Shown: positions 43,981 through 51,951, numbered from the stretch's first letter. The stretch: DNA of 51,951 nucleotides from Paracoccaceae bacterium (GCA_003354145.1 PIVL01000003.1:1-51951); one strand, 5' to 3'. Translations and numbers: made by a program. The notes: a model not told the origin generated them from the letters alone.

Positions 43981-46772
43981 TCGTCTGTTCCCTTGTTCAA
44001 TGCCGCTGTTATCAGGCTATCCGCGCGGCCAAAGCCTTTGTGCAGCGCAGTTTCCAGCGTATCTAAATCGGAAAAACCGGTGCTGCGGCACAAAAACCCG
44101 GAGCCACTTTCGCCAATGTCGCCTACATTTATGGTCTTACCAGACAACAATTGTGATGCTGCCTGCACTGACCAGAATAGACTATACAGATCCACCAGTT
44201 CAGCCGCTTCTGCGACGTCCAGCCAGCCACCTGCGACGGCCCCCTGCAATCCGGCAGGCACATCGCGGGCCTGTGATCCGGACAGTAATGCCCCGGCCTG
44301 TGCAAGCAATTCAATGTCCAGCATCCGGCCTGCGCCGGTTTTGGCGTCCCAGGTGCCGTCGGGTGATTTTGCAGCCGCCAATCGCGCACGCATATTCATC
44401 ACTTCGTGCAGAATCTCGCTTTGAGACCGGGGAATGTTCAGTATCTTTTGACGAAACGCTTCGATATCAGCGCCCAGAGTGTCGTCGCCACCAACCACAC
44501 GCGCCCGCGTCAGGGCCAGATGTTCCCATACCCAGGCCTTGTTGCGTTGATAGTCCTGAAAACTTGCCCAACTGGTCGCCACCGGCCCCTGATTGCCAGA
44601 GGGACGCAAGCGCATATCAACCTCATACAGCCGCCCCTGCGCCATCGGAGCTGTCAGCGCTGTAATCATCGCCTGTGTCAGTCGTGCATAATAAAGACGG
44701 GATGGTAACGGACGTGGGCCCTCAGACATATCTGCGTCCAATGGATCATAAATTAGGATCACATCCAGATCAGACATCGCATTCAACCGCTCAGCCCCCA
44801 ACGATCCCATCCCCAGAACAACGGCCCCGCGCCCGGGTGGAGGGCCATGTTTGATTGCAAATTGAGCTGTGACCACAGGCAACAGCCCGGCAATGACGCT
44901 GTCAGCAAGATCAGCGTATTGCGCACCTGCCACCGCTGCGTCTGTCAGGCCACGCAGATGGTGCACTCCGATGCGAAAGTGCCATTCCTTGGCCCAGCGG
45001 CGCGTGGCATCAAGCTGAGTTTCGTAATCCGGCTCTGCCGCCAGCAATGCATCCAAACCGTTTTGAAGCTGTGGTTTTCCCGGCCAATCGGCAAAGAAAT
45101 CGCCCCCTATTACGGCGTCAAACACCGCAGAATTGCGCGCCAGATGACTGGCCAGCGCCGGAGAGGTGCCAACGATGTCAATTAGCAAATCAATCAAAGA
45201 CGGGTTGGCCTTGAACAGCGAAAACAGCTGCACACCAGCAGGCAAACCAGCCAAAAACCCATCAAGCGCCACAAGGGCCTCGGCCGGGCGTGCCGTTTGC
45301 GTCAGTCGTGAGATAAATTCCGGACGCAGCCTTTCAAAAAGCTGTGCGGCGCGTTGCGACCGTAGGGCCGGATAGGTGATCCAGCGCGCCAGAATGGTCG
45401 TATCCAGATTGTCCGGTATATCCACGACCGGCAAAGGATCAACCGCCCCATGGACAAAGAAACCTTCGGTCAGGCTGTGCACCTCAGTCAGTCGTCGGGT
45501 CAGATCGGCGCGCAGATTGGTCGCGTTGGTACCCATCAGGCAGGCAATCCGTTCTATCCCCTTATCGGTAATCGGCATCTGGTGGGTTTGGGCATCGTTG
45601 ACCATCTGAATTCGGTGTTCGACCAGTCGATGTTGCCGGTAATGATCGCTCAAAGTGTCGGTCACGTCCTTTGGCACCCAGTCTTTATCGGCCAGCGCGG
45701 CCAATCCTTGTGTGGTGCCCCGCACCCGCAGGTCCGGATCGCGCCCACCGGCGATCAATTGCCGGGTCTGGGTAAAGAATTCGATCTCACGAATACCACC
45801 GCGCCCAAGTTTCATGTTGTGCCCCGGCACCGTCAATGGGCCACCCAACCCTTTGTTTTCGCGTATCCGCAGGCGCATGTCGTGGGCGTCCTGAATGGCC
45901 GCAAAGTCCAGATGGCGACGCCAGACAAACGGCGTCAGCGTTTTCAGGAACATTCCCCCCGCCTTGATATCCCCTGCCGCCGCGCGTGCCTTGATATAGG
46001 CAGCACGTTCCCAGGTGCGCCCAAGGCTTTCATAATAGCGTTCCGCTGGCTCAGTCGCCATGCAGACCGGTGTGACCGACGGATCTGGCCGCAGTCTCAG
46101 ATCGGTACGAAAAACATACCCATCCTCGGTTCGATCATTAAGCACCACACTCATTGCTCGTGTGGCACGCACCATGCCCATGCGGGCCTCGTAATAGTCA
46201 TCCGGATCATATCGGGTTTCGTCAAACAGGCAGATCAGATCAATATCTGATGAATAGTTCAGCTCATGCGCGCCCATTTTACCCATGGCCAGCACGATCA
46301 ACCCGCCAGCGGTGGCAATGTCGTCTTCGCCCTGTCCGGGGAGCTTGCCACGCTGGATCAATTTGGCGATTTCGGCCTTCAGGGCAACATCACAGGCCAC
46401 GCCGGCGAAATCTGTTAGAACACCTGTCACCCGTTCAAGCGACCAGGCCCCGCCAAGATCAGCCAGCGCAGTGATCAGTGCGACCCGGCGTTTGGCGACC
46501 CTTAAGCCTTTCCTAAGTTGATCCGGCGCTAAGCTCTGTACATCTTGTGTAAGCCCCTCAATCGCAGCATCCGGATTATCACAGGCCCCGATCAACCAAT
46601 CTGCCTCGCGCTCGATCAATCCCTTGAGATAGGGGCTCGACCCGCCTGCCCCTTTGATAAGCAATGCCATATCCCCACCTAGCGCAGGAACGGCCGCGAT
46701 GGCTTCGGCCCCTAAATCAGGGTCAAACGGTCGTGGCAGACGGGTAAGACTGGACGCAAGTGACATGCCCAT
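43977..46772 (-). CDS. glnE: Bifunctional glutamine synthetase adenylyltransferase/deadenylase
   Basis: A 931-residue regulator that adenylylates and deadenylylates glutamine synthetase in response to PII and glutamine. Two nucleotidyltransferase domains are visible: GKMGAHELNYSSDIDLICLF (about residues 163-183) and, in the C-terminal half, GMGSLGAERLNAMSDLDVIL, each with the metal-binding Asp pair. Both halves are intact. The frame runs open to 47246, but that extension lies opposite the YbaK gene; the ATGs at 46772 or 46766 give the usual length. Confidence 0.95.
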   Translation of the reverse strand: MGMSLASSLTRLPRPFDPDLGAEAIAAVPALGGDMALLIKGAGGSSPYLKGLIEREADWLIGACDNPDAAIEGLTQDVQSLAPDQLRKGLRVAKRRVALITALADLGGAWSLERVTGVLTDFAGVACDVALKAEIAKLIQRGKLPGQGEDDIATAGGLIVLAMGKMGAHELNYSSDIDLICLFDETRYDPDDYYEARMGMVRATRAMSVVLNDRTEDGYVFRTDLRLRPDPSVTPVCMATEPAERYYESLGRTWERAAYIKARAAAGDIKAGGMFLKTLTPFVWRRHLDFAAIQDAHDMRLRIRENKGLGGPLTVPGHNMKLGRGGIREIEFFTQTRQLIAGGRDPDLRVRGTTQGLAALADKDWVPKDVTDTLSDHYRQHRLVEHRIQMVNDAQTHQMPITDKGIERIACLMGTNATNLRADLTRRLTEVHSLTEGFFVHGAVDPLPVVDIPDNLDTTILARWITYPALRSQRAAQLFERLRPEFISRLTQTARPAEALVALDGFLAGLPAGVQLFSLFKANPSLIDLLIDIVGTSPALASHLARNSAVFDAVIGGDFFADWPGKPQLQNGLDALLAAEPDYETQLDATRRWAKEWHFRIGVHHLRGLTDAAVAGAQYADLADSVIAGLLPVVTAQFAIKHGPPPGRGAVVLGMGSLGAERLNAMSDLDVILIYDPLDADMSEGPRPLPSRLYYARLTQAMITALTAPMAQGRLYEVDMRLRPSGNQGPVATSWASFQDYQRNKAWVWEHLALTRARVVGGDDTLGADIEAFRQKILNIPRSQSEILHEVMNMRARLAAAKSPDGTWDAKTGAGRMLDIELLAQAGALLSGSQARDVPAGLQGAVAGGWLDVAEAAELVDLYSLFWSVQAASQLLSGKTINVGDIGESGSGFLCRSTGFSDLDTLETALHKGFGRADSLITAALNKGTDD

Positions 46773-46847
46773 AGAGTGAGGCCACCTAACGGGCAGGTCA
46801 ATGCGTAAAGGGTTGATACCGGTCGGCAAATCGGTCAAAGATGCCGG

Positions 46848-47312
46848 ATGAGCAAAAGCCTGAAACGCGTCCGCGCCGCCCTGGAAGCCGCCGGACTTGA
46901 CCCGCAAATCCGTGAAACGAAACTTTCCCGCACAGCTGAAGATGCAGCAACCGCCATTGGCTGTGAAGTCGACCAGATTGCCAAATCCATCATATTCCGC
47001 GGCGAAACCAGTGGTCAGGCGATCCTGTTTCTGACCGCCGGTGGCAATCAGGTGAACCCGGACAAAGCCGACGTTTTGGCGGGTGAACCGCTGGGAAAAG
47101 CCGATGCCACCTTGATCCGCGCCCAAACAGGGTTTGCAATTGGGGGTGTCTCGCCCGTCGGACATCTTAATCCAATCCGCGCCTTTTTTGATCCCCGGCT
47201 CGCTGAATTCGACTTGAATTGGGCAGCAGCGGGTACGCCGCATCATGTCTTCTCGATCCCGGCAGATCGCTTGATATCCTTGACCGAAGCGAAAGTTTGC
47301 GATTTTGTCTGA
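46848..47312 (+). CDS. YbaK/prolyl-tRNA-deacylase-domain protein
   Basis: A 154-residue single-domain trans-editing protein of the YbaK/ProX group that hydrolyses misacylated tRNAs such as Cys-tRNA-Pro or Ala-tRNA-Pro. Visible segments: CEVDQIAKSIIFRGE (the conserved Lys), LFLTAGGNQVNPDKAD, GFAIGGVSPVGH (the GxxPxG loop) and the C-terminal PHHVFSIPADRLISLTEA. The exact misacylated substrate cannot be read. It is divergent from glnE. Confidence 0.9.
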   Translation: MSKSLKRVRAALEAAGLDPQIRETKLSRTAEDAATAIGCEVDQIAKSIIFRGETSGQAILFLTAGGNQVNPDKADVLAGEPLGKADATLIRAQTGFAIGGVSPVGHLNPIRAFFDPRLAEFDLNWAAAGTPHHVFSIPADRLISLTEAKVCDFV

Positions 47313-47394
47313 GGGATTTATTTCGGCTTGTCTGACAGGAAGTTAGTACTTTGTCGCGGGCTATTTGTCTCGCGATAGTCATCTGCTAGAAGAC

Positions 47395-47517
47395 ATGACA
47401 GCAGACGACACCGACAAATTAGAGATTTTGGGGCGCCTTAGGCCTCTTATAGCCAAAGCGATTGCAAACATGCCAAAAATTCTGAGCTCGGAACTGGCCA
47501 GAAATCATTCAGATTAG
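47395..47517 (+). CDS. Possible 40-residue protein
   Basis: A short frame (MTADDTDKLEILGRLRPLIA and on) with an amphipathic helix, preceded by AGAAG. It is the only candidate in 47313-47758. It could be a small regulatory protein or chance; no family is recognised. Confidence 0.3.
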   Translation: MTADDTDKLEILGRLRPLIAKAIANMPKILSSELARNHSD

Positions 47518-47653
47518 GCCGTAAATCCGAACAAAACTTCTGGTATCGCCTGAGCGCTTAGTCCCTTTTTTTACCCGACACCCCGCTTGGCGCATTGCTC
47601 AACCACCAAATGGTTGGCCGCTATCACATTGATTTAATTAAGACTTACAAGTT

Positions 47654-47674
47654 AATGTAAAAAACATTCACATT
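47654..47674. promoter_or_regulatory. 21-bp dyad, copy 1, upstream of the DUF2852 gene
   Basis: The pattern AATGT-N11-ACATT, in which the arms extend as AATGTnAA and TTnACATT. It is matched by a second copy 59 bases downstream. A dimeric repressor or activator site is likely; the regulator is unknown. Confidence 0.5.
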
Positions 47675-47712
47675 GCCTCTTGCAAACAACCCGAGTTATA
47701 CCGATCTATAGT

Positions 47713-47733
47713 AATGTGAAGACGATTTACATC
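47713..47733. promoter_or_regulatory. 21-bp dyad, copy 2, upstream of the DUF2852 gene
   Basis: AATGT-N11-ACATC, agreeing with copy 1 at 15 of 21 positions by my count, most of the differences being A/G or C/T. It lies 26 bases before the start codon, so a bound protein would block transcription or translation start. The spacing between copies is about 5.6 helical turns. Confidence 0.5.
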
Positions 47734-47758
47734 AACTCTGAACCGGGAGATTTTACAA

Positions 47759-48187
47759 ATGACGACGCTTAGTGATCCTGCACCAGCCAGCCACAATCAG
47801 GGCTGGTTTTCCCGAAGCGAGGCTTGGATGGACAGTAAGGGCAAAGGTGCCTGGATTGCCGCAATGGTTCTTGGCTTTGTCTTTTTCTGGCCCGTCGGCC
47901 TCGCCCTTCTGTTCTACATGATCTGGAGCAAACGTATGTTCAATAAATCCTGCAACCACCGTCGCCACTCACGTCACGGGTTCTCTGCAATGTCCAGCAC
48001 AGGCAACAGCGCCTTTGATGCCTATAAGACCGATACACTGCGCCGCCTGGAAGAAGAGCAGAGCAACTTTGAGGACTTCCTGCGCCGCTTGCGTGAATCC
48101 AAGGACAAGGCCGAATTCGACCAGTTCATGGATGATCGTGCCAAGCAGACCGCTGCACCGGAACCACGCGAAGACACATCCGCCTGA
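47759..48187 (+). CDS. DUF2852 membrane protein
   Basis: A 142-residue protein with one membrane segment (about residues 32-56, WIAAMVLGFVFFWPVGLALL) followed by a basic stretch and a charged coiled coil (LRRLEEEQSNFEDFLRRLRE). It matches the DUF2852 family of alphaproteobacteria; function unknown. GGGAG precedes the ATG. It has two matched dyads in its promoter region and a strong terminator behind it, so it is independently and probably tightly regulated. Confidence 0.88.
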   Translation: MTTLSDPAPASHNQGWFSRSEAWMDSKGKGAWIAAMVLGFVFFWPVGLALLFYMIWSKRMFNKSCNHRRHSRHGFSAMSSTGNSAFDAYKTDTLRRLEEEQSNFEDFLRRLRESKDKAEFDQFMDDRAKQTAAPEPREDTSA

Positions 48188-48205
48188 TCCGACATTTACA
48201 ACGTG

Positions 48206-48239
48206 GCCCCTGCACATGACTTGCAGGGGCATTTTTTTT
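48206..48239 (+). terminator. Strong intrinsic terminator of the DUF2852 gene
   Basis: GCCCCTGCA pairs with TGCAGGGGC (9 bp, 7-base loop), followed by A and eight T. It is the clearest terminator in the window. Confidence 0.95.
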
Positions 48240-48256
48240 GAAAGGCCCCCACCCCG

Positions 48257-48688
48257 ATGCAATTTCTACCTGATCCTGACCGTCAGCCGCAGTTTTACAG
48301 CGGCGTGACCACAAAGCGCCTTGTCGCGTGGATCATCGATACGATCCTGATCGTAGGTGTCTGCGTGTTAATCGGCCTTATGACGTTCTTTGTCGGCTAC
48401 TTTTTCTTCCCATTGTTGTTGCTGGTCGTTGGCTTTTTCTACCGTGTAGCGACGATCACATCAGGGTCTGCAACCTGGGGTATGCGCTTTGCCGGTATTG
48501 AGTTGCGCACGCAGGATGGTGAGCTGTTTGATGGTCAAATGGCGTTGTTGCACACCGCGGGGTATACGATCAGCATGGCATTCTTTCCGCTTCAACTAAT
48601 CTCGGTCATTCTGATGATCATTAGCCAACGTGGTCAGGGCCTTAGTGACAATTTACTTGGCACCGTGGCGATCAACAAACGCGCCTGA
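48257..48688 (+). CDS. RDD-family membrane protein
   Basis: A 143-residue integral membrane protein of the RDD family: RLVAWIIDTILIVGVCVLIG at the start (Arg and Asp of the RDD pattern), two more hydrophobic segments and GMRFAGIELRTQDGELFDG. Some relatives are transporters or ion exchangers; function here is unknown. It begins 17 bases after the preceding terminator and has its own terminator. Confidence 0.88.
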   Translation: MQFLPDPDRQPQFYSGVTTKRLVAWIIDTILIVGVCVLIGLMTFFVGYFFFPLLLLVVGFFYRVATITSGSATWGMRFAGIELRTQDGELFDGQMALLHTAGYTISMAFFPLQLISVILMIISQRGQGLSDNLLGTVAINKRA

Positions 48689-48724
48689 CCCCACCCGCCA
48701 AATTGACTAAAACTGACAATATAG

Positions 48725-48755
48725 GCCGTCCCAACATCGGGGCGGCTTAATCTTT
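48725..48755 (+). terminator. Terminator after the RDD gene
   Basis: GCCGTCCC pairs with GGGGCGGC (8 bp with one G-U in RNA, 6-base loop), followed by TTAATCTTT. The T-tract is interrupted. Confidence 0.55.
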
Positions 48756-48810
48756 GCTTGCGCATGAGCATCCCGTTGCTATCATCGGTCTAGGTCTATT
48801 TGGATAAACC

Positions 48811-49632
48811 ATGCGCCATTCGCTTCCCATTGCGCCGCAATTTTATGTGACGGCCCCCCAGCCCTGCCCCTATCTTGAGGGCCGGATGGAGCGAAAGCTG
48901 TTCACTGCTTTACACGGCGACGCCGCAGACACGCTGAACAACAGCCTGTCCCAGCAAGGTTTCCGCCGGTCGCAAAACGTGCTTTATCGCCCGTCTTGCA
49001 CCGAATGTTCGGCTTGTCTCTCGGCCCGCATTAATGTGTCAGATTTCAGCCCATCCAAAAGTCAAAAACGGACTTTGCGCCGCAACACTGGTGTCGTGCG
49101 CAATTCGACCTCGCCTTGGGCCACCGAAGACCAGTATGCGTTGTTTCGCGAATATCTTGATACGCGGCATGCTGACGGTGGAATGGCCGATATGGATGTG
49201 TTTGAATTCGCCGCCATGATCGAAGAAACGCCAATCCGCAGCCGGGTGATTGAATACAGCGATGCAGATGACGGAAAACTTATCGGGGTATGCCTGACTG
49301 ACGTGCTCGAAGACGGTCTTAGCATGGTCTATTCGTTTTATGCAGCAAACCGGCCGCAAAATTCGCTGGGCACGCATATCATTCTGGATCACATCAACAT
49401 CGCCCGCAAAGCTGGTTTGAATTATGTCTATCTGGGTTATTGGGTGCCTGGATCGCAGAAAATGGACTACAAGGCCCGGTTCTCTGGGCTTGAGGTATAT
49501 TTGGGTGGTGGATGGCAAAGCATGACAAACCCCAAGAATTACAGCGCCGATGCGCACCCATTGTCGATCGATCCGATTGCGGAACAGGTGGCCAATATCA
49601 GCCTGCCCGATCGCCGCCCTACAAACCGCTAA
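48811..49632 (+). CDS. bpt: Aspartate/glutamate leucyltransferase (bacterial arginyltransferase)
   Basis: Transfers Leu from Leu-tRNA to N-terminal Asp or Glu of proteins in the N-degron pathway. 273 residues. The Cys-rich N-terminal part is intact ([31 protein letters not shown]), as is the GNAT-like core ([37 protein letters not shown]). The dependence on ClpS for degradation is family knowledge; clpS is not in the window. The VOC gene follows after 2 bases. Confidence 0.95.
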   Translation: MRHSLPIAPQFYVTAPQPCPYLEGRMERKLFTALHGDAADTLNNSLSQQGFRRSQNVLYRPSCTECSACLSARINVSDFSPSKSQKRTLRRNTGVVRNSTSPWATEDQYALFREYLDTRHADGGMADMDVFEFAAMIEETPIRSRVIEYSDADDGKLIGVCLTDVLEDGLSMVYSFYAANRPQNSLGTHIILDHINIARKAGLNYVYLGYWVPGSQKMDYKARFSGLEVYLGGGWQSMTNPKNYSADAHPLSIDPIAEQVANISLPDRRPTNR

Positions 49633-49634
49633 TC

Positions 49635-50024
49635 ATGGTTCAAACGCTTCATGCCGTAGCACTGGTGGTGCCTGACTATGATGCCGCCATTGCGTTTTAT
49701 GTGACCAGACTGGGGTTTGATCTGGTGCAGGATTTGGCGTTGGATGACGACAAACGCTGGGTCGAGGTCAAACCACCCGGCGCCGACCACGGATCATTGA
49801 TACTGGCAAAGGCCAGTGGCCCCACGCAAATAGCGGCAGTAGGCAATCAAACCGGAGGACGTGTCGGGTTCTTTCTGGTCACTGATGATTTCGCCCGCGA
49901 TCACGCGGCAATGTTGGCCAATGATGTGACCTTTGAGGAAAAACCCCGTCATGAACCATACGGAACAGTCGCCGTCTGGCGCGACCCTTTTGGTAATCGC
50001 TGGGATCTGATCGAATGGGCTTAA
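49635..50024 (+). CDS. VOC-family protein (glyoxalase-like)
   Basis: A 129-residue single vicinal-oxygen-chelate domain: LHAVALVVPDYDAAIAFYVT at the start (metal His), LALDDDKRWVEVKPPG, GRVGFFLVTDD and the terminal TVAVWRDPFGNRWDLIE. The pattern fits small glyoxalase/bleomycin-resistance-like proteins; the substrate is unknown. The ATG lies 2 bases after the bpt stop with no clear ribosome site, so translation probably depends on coupling. Confidence 0.88.
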   Translation: MVQTLHAVALVVPDYDAAIAFYVTRLGFDLVQDLALDDDKRWVEVKPPGADHGSLILAKASGPTQIAAVGNQTGGRVGFFLVTDDFARDHAAMLANDVTFEEKPRHEPYGTVAVWRDPFGNRWDLIEWA

Positions 50025-50114
50025 AGCCTAGACTCGAATTGATGGAAATGCCCAGTGGCCCGCTTTGGACCTATTTCAACCTAACTAGTAACTTCAGCAG
50101 AACTGCAATATATA

Positions 50115-50510
50115 GTGCAACTTTCCCAATTTAATATCCTGTCCTTCATTTCTGGCATATTCTACTTAATACTTGCTATTGGAGTATGGGGAGGCAGGCC
50201 TTCCTTCTATCGCGAGCCCCAGTCTAACAACGCCAACTTTGAAGAAGAGCTAAAAGCATTCGTGCCCTGGGTATTCTTTCTGATGCTCATTTTCCTCGTT
50301 ACTGCATGGAATTCTGTGTTCTTTACTGCAATCGGACCCGCGAGTTTTTGGTTAGGCCTGCGGCTCAGATCAATGCTATTCAGCGCAACTAGAGGGCCTG
50401 TTCCTTGGTTGAAAAACTCTATCACTTTGAAATGGCCAATGCTCGTTTTTGATTTCTGGACGCTAGGGGTTATTGCCTTGTTTTGGGTGAGTTTGTTTCT
50501 TTTGTACTAG
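50115..50510 (+). CDS. Hypothetical membrane protein
   Basis: A 131-residue product with three hydrophobic segments (about residues 8-25, 49-74 and 108-130), unrecognised. It starts with GTG at 50115 for lack of a nearby ATG, and no clear ribosome site is seen, so the start is uncertain. It is AT-richer than its neighbours and sits in the sparser stretch from 50 kb, suggesting acquired or less constrained sequence. Confidence 0.5.
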   Translation: MQLSQFNILSFISGIFYLILAIGVWGGRPSFYREPQSNNANFEEELKAFVPWVFFLMLIFLVTAWNSVFFTAIGPASFWLGLRLRSMLFSATRGPVPWLKNSITLKWPMLVFDFWTLGVIALFWVSLFLLY

Positions 50511-50621
50511 GCTCCCGTTGGGACCGCAAAATACTGTTGGGCAAAGCGGTGTTGAACAAACCCAAACCATAACCTGACCGAACCCGTGAGATGACCGCTT
50601 TGAGTCCAAAGTTACAAAAGG

Positions 50622-51140
50622 TTATTTATGAAAGTCGTACTGCATATAGTCGAAGTAGTCGGTTAGCTCGATAGGGTCAGAGCACTCTGGGTATCTTTCA
50701 ATGTAACGAAAGCCGAGGCTCTTGTAGATGCGGAGCATATCTTGATTGCCTTTTACAGCATTAACCAGAAGAGTTCGCCAACCCATCTCCTGAGCGGCCT
50801 TCATTCGAACGTCCACCAAAGCTCGGCCAAGGCGGTTGCCGCTTGCTTCTGGCCGCACATAAAGACGCTTTAATTCTCCTGCATCTGGGCGAGCCTGCTG
50901 AAGCGTGCCACACCCGACAAGGCGATTTTGTTCACCATAGGCCAGGATTAGGCGGCCGGTTGGCGGCAAGACTGCTTGAACACCTGACAAAAAGGTTGAC
51001 ACTATTTCCCTTGGCTCAATGGTCGAAGGCCCGCCAGCCAAAGCAAGCTTACCAAGGACTATGGCATAGTACTCAATCAAAAGCTCTTCCAACGCGGGCT
51101 TGTCGTCTACTTCGGTTACCGAAGCGATCTGATACTCCAT
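50622..51140 (-). CDS. GNAT-family N-acetyltransferase
   Basis: A 172-residue GNAT enzyme. The acetyl-CoA loop is in LYVRPEASGNRLGRALVDVR, preceded by the acceptor strand RLILAYGEQNRLVGCGTLQQ, and followed by LRIYKSLGFRYIERYP. It ends in an acidic/aromatic tail (LTDYFDYMQYDFHK). The ending is typical of the YesJ/YafP-like acetyltransferases; the substrate is unknown. Codon use and surroundings look accessory. Confidence 0.85.
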   Translation of the reverse strand: MEYQIASVTEVDDKPALEELLIEYYAIVLGKLALAGGPSTIEPREIVSTFLSGVQAVLPPTGRLILAYGEQNRLVGCGTLQQARPDAGELKRLYVRPEASGNRLGRALVDVRMKAAQEMGWRTLLVNAVKGNQDMLRIYKSLGFRYIERYPECSDPIELTDYFDYMQYDFHK

Positions 51141-51381
51141 GCCGACCTCATGTGATGCTCAATCAAGGCAAACAGCTTACACAACCGTGCCGTAAAAGCA
51201 CAACAAATTAGCAGAGGCGTCACCCAGTGAACCAGCCGACAAGGCACCTTAGCATGTTGTTTCGCCGACGGCACTTGGTCCGCCTTGCCGTCAATGAGAG
51301 GCTTGCTCCGCAAGAATGCCTGATAAAATCAACCAGATGACTGCATTGAACCCAAAGCAAAACTTTGATTCACGTGCAGAT
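51141..51381. other. Stretch without a supported gene
   Basis: Open frames exist on both strands, but none has family-like sequence or a convincing ribosome site. The minus strand probably holds the promoter of the GNAT gene. I see no attachment site or insertion-sequence end. Confidence 0.4.
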
Positions 51382-51642
51382 TCAGTCGCCAGGGGCCGAC
51401 TGCGCACCCTCACCCGAGCTTGTAATCAAGTACCGAAGAATTGCCTTGAACAAGTCGTCAGGGTTCTGTTCGACGATGAGCGATATATCGACATACAGCT
51501 TGTGAAATACGGTCGCTAACATCCCGCATAACAAAATCAGCGCGATCAATTGAGGAATTCGGCCAATCACTCCCCGGATACTACAGAGGTCTGTACGCAG
51601 GTTCTGGAGCGCTTTTTGGAAAGAGCCGGATTCCTCTTGCAT
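51382..51642 (-). CDS. Small hypothetical membrane protein
   Basis: An 86-residue product with one membrane helix (about residues 29-48, PQLIALILLCGMLATVFHKL) between a polar N-terminus and a C-terminal charged tail. The ATG at 51642 is preceded by AGGAG at 10 bases; the frame is open to 51834 but that part is not protein-like. Function unknown. Confidence 0.5.
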   Translation of the reverse strand: MQEESGSFQKALQNLRTDLCSIRGVIGRIPQLIALILLCGMLATVFHKLYVDISLIVEQNPDDLFKAILRYLITSSGEGAQSAPGD

Positions 51643-51846
51643 GCTAAAATGACTCCTGGATTGGCGACCATGGCATGGTACCGGAAATCGCCGAACGTTG
51701 ATACCGGGAGCTTGAAACGCCGGGAACAGCATGTGAAATGGAAGCGGAAACCAAGCATGGCAAATTGCAGGGATTTCCCTCCCGCCACGGGCGGTTGGAC
51801 CTACCCGCGAGGCACCGTCAACCAGCGACCGCAAGGACCGACAATA

Positions 51847-51883
51847 GAAACACCCGCAGCCCTTTCGGACTGCGGGTGTTTTC
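51847..51883. terminator. Bidirectional hairpin terminator
   Basis: AACACCCGCAG pairs with CTGCGGGTGTT (stem extended by further A-T pairs), 10-base loop. On the minus strand it ends in TTTCTATT and terminates the gene at 51892; on the plus strand it ends in TTTTCTAAT. Confidence 0.8.
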
Positions 51884-51891
51884 TAATCCGA

Positions 51892-51951
51892 CTACTTCAT
51901 CAGTTCCGGCACAATGGTCACAATCCCCGGCACGAACCACAGCAACAGCAA
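51892..51951 (-). CDS. C-terminal end of a membrane transport protein (possibly TRAP permease)
   Basis: Only the last 19 codons and the TAG stop are in the window: LLLLWFVPGIVTIVPELMK. The hydrophobic run ending Pro-Glu-Leu-Met-Lys resembles the C-terminus of TRAP-type large permease subunits, but so short a piece cannot decide. A terminator lies directly behind it, supporting a real gene end. Confidence 0.5.
   Translation of the reverse strand: MLLLWFVPGIVTIVPELMK

Noticed and set aside
45450-46250. 266-codon open frame on the plus strand
   Set aside because: Antisense of glnE with no family-like sequence and no ribosome site.
46773-47246. N-terminal extension of glnE by 158 codons
   Set aside because: It is the antisense of the YbaK-type gene, Cys/Gly-rich without family similarity, and the ATG at 46772 gives the usual GlnE length.
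47656-47733. PpsR/CrtJ-type TGT-N12-ACA photosynthesis operators
   Set aside because: The spacer is 11 bases in both copies, and no photosynthesis gene is in the window.
50511-50621. Integron attC site around GTTGGGC
   Set aside because: One core-like heptamer is present, but no matching inverse core or paired inner sites; no array of cassettes.
51116-51313. 65-codon open frame on the minus strand
   Set aside because: It overlaps the GNAT start region, is Cys/Arg-rich without hydrophobic or helical pattern, and has no ribosome site.
51316-51519. 67-codon open frame on the plus strand
   Set aside because: Antisense to the better supported 86-residue membrane protein and not family-like.

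Overview
The window looks like chromosomal DNA of a marine alphaproteobacterium of the Rhodobacterales (Roseobacter group). This rests on gene content and order and is an inference. The supporting signs are the block DUF177-rpmF-plsX-fabH-ihfA-merR, the run argS-SPOR-nagZ-scpA-scpB, the long alphaproteobacterial dCTP deaminase, a one-cysteine DksA, a rhizobial-type Fur/Mur regulator, an OlsB-like acyltransferase and a CoxE-like VWA protein paired with a MoxR ATPase. Coding density is high and base composition moderate. There are no rRNA genes, insertion sequences, prophage or CRISPR arrays. One tRNA gene, tRNA-Pro(GGG), is present.

Layout. 1-5.5 kb: 5' part of enolase (cut by the window edge), an AbrB-family membrane protein, a Fur/Mur regulator, a probably frameshifted small gene, a DEAD-box RNA helicase with a long leader, and an endonuclease/phosphatase-fold protein. 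5.6-12.8 kb: metabolic and transport genes, namely a DMT transporter, SelO, a DUF985 cupin, a desaturase, anmK, tyrS and an SDR dehydrogenase. 12.8-21.5 kb: ABC-F protein, OlsB-like acyltransferase and bamE on the minus strand; DUF177, rpmF, plsX, fabH, ihfA, merR, tRNA-Pro and dcd on the plus strand. 21.5-30.3 kb: a minus-strand operon argS-SPOR-nagZ-scpA-scpB with overlapping reading frames, then a GNAT enzyme, dgt and an IscA/ErpA-type protein.

The least explained part is 29.65-31.79 kb. It is an apparent minus-strand operon encoding (i) a 103-residue protein with four exact-period copies of an octapeptide TGL[FY]TTSL every 21 residues, (ii) a 358-residue helical protein of unknown function, and (iii) a DMT/EamA transporter with an internal deletion and frameshift. 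The order resembles a peptide/maturation/export cassette that has lost its exporter in this genome; that functional reading is speculative.

32-42.2 kb: xth, an FAD monooxygenase, dksA, then a long plus-strand run: MoxR ATPase, GNAT, DUF2927-like lipoprotein, a 55-residue membrane protein, VWA protein, cytochrome P450, M24-like hydrolase and M48 protease. The P450 and the M24 protein both carry non-canonical active-site residues. 42.2-50 kb: PIN protein, lipoprotein, glnE with a small overlapping partner, YbaK, DUF2852 (behind two matching 21-bp dyads), RDD, arginyl-tRNA-protein transferase (bpt) and a VOC protein. 50-51.9 kb is a sparser, AT-richer stretch with a GNAT gene, two unrecognised membrane proteins and the last 19 codons of a further minus-strand gene.
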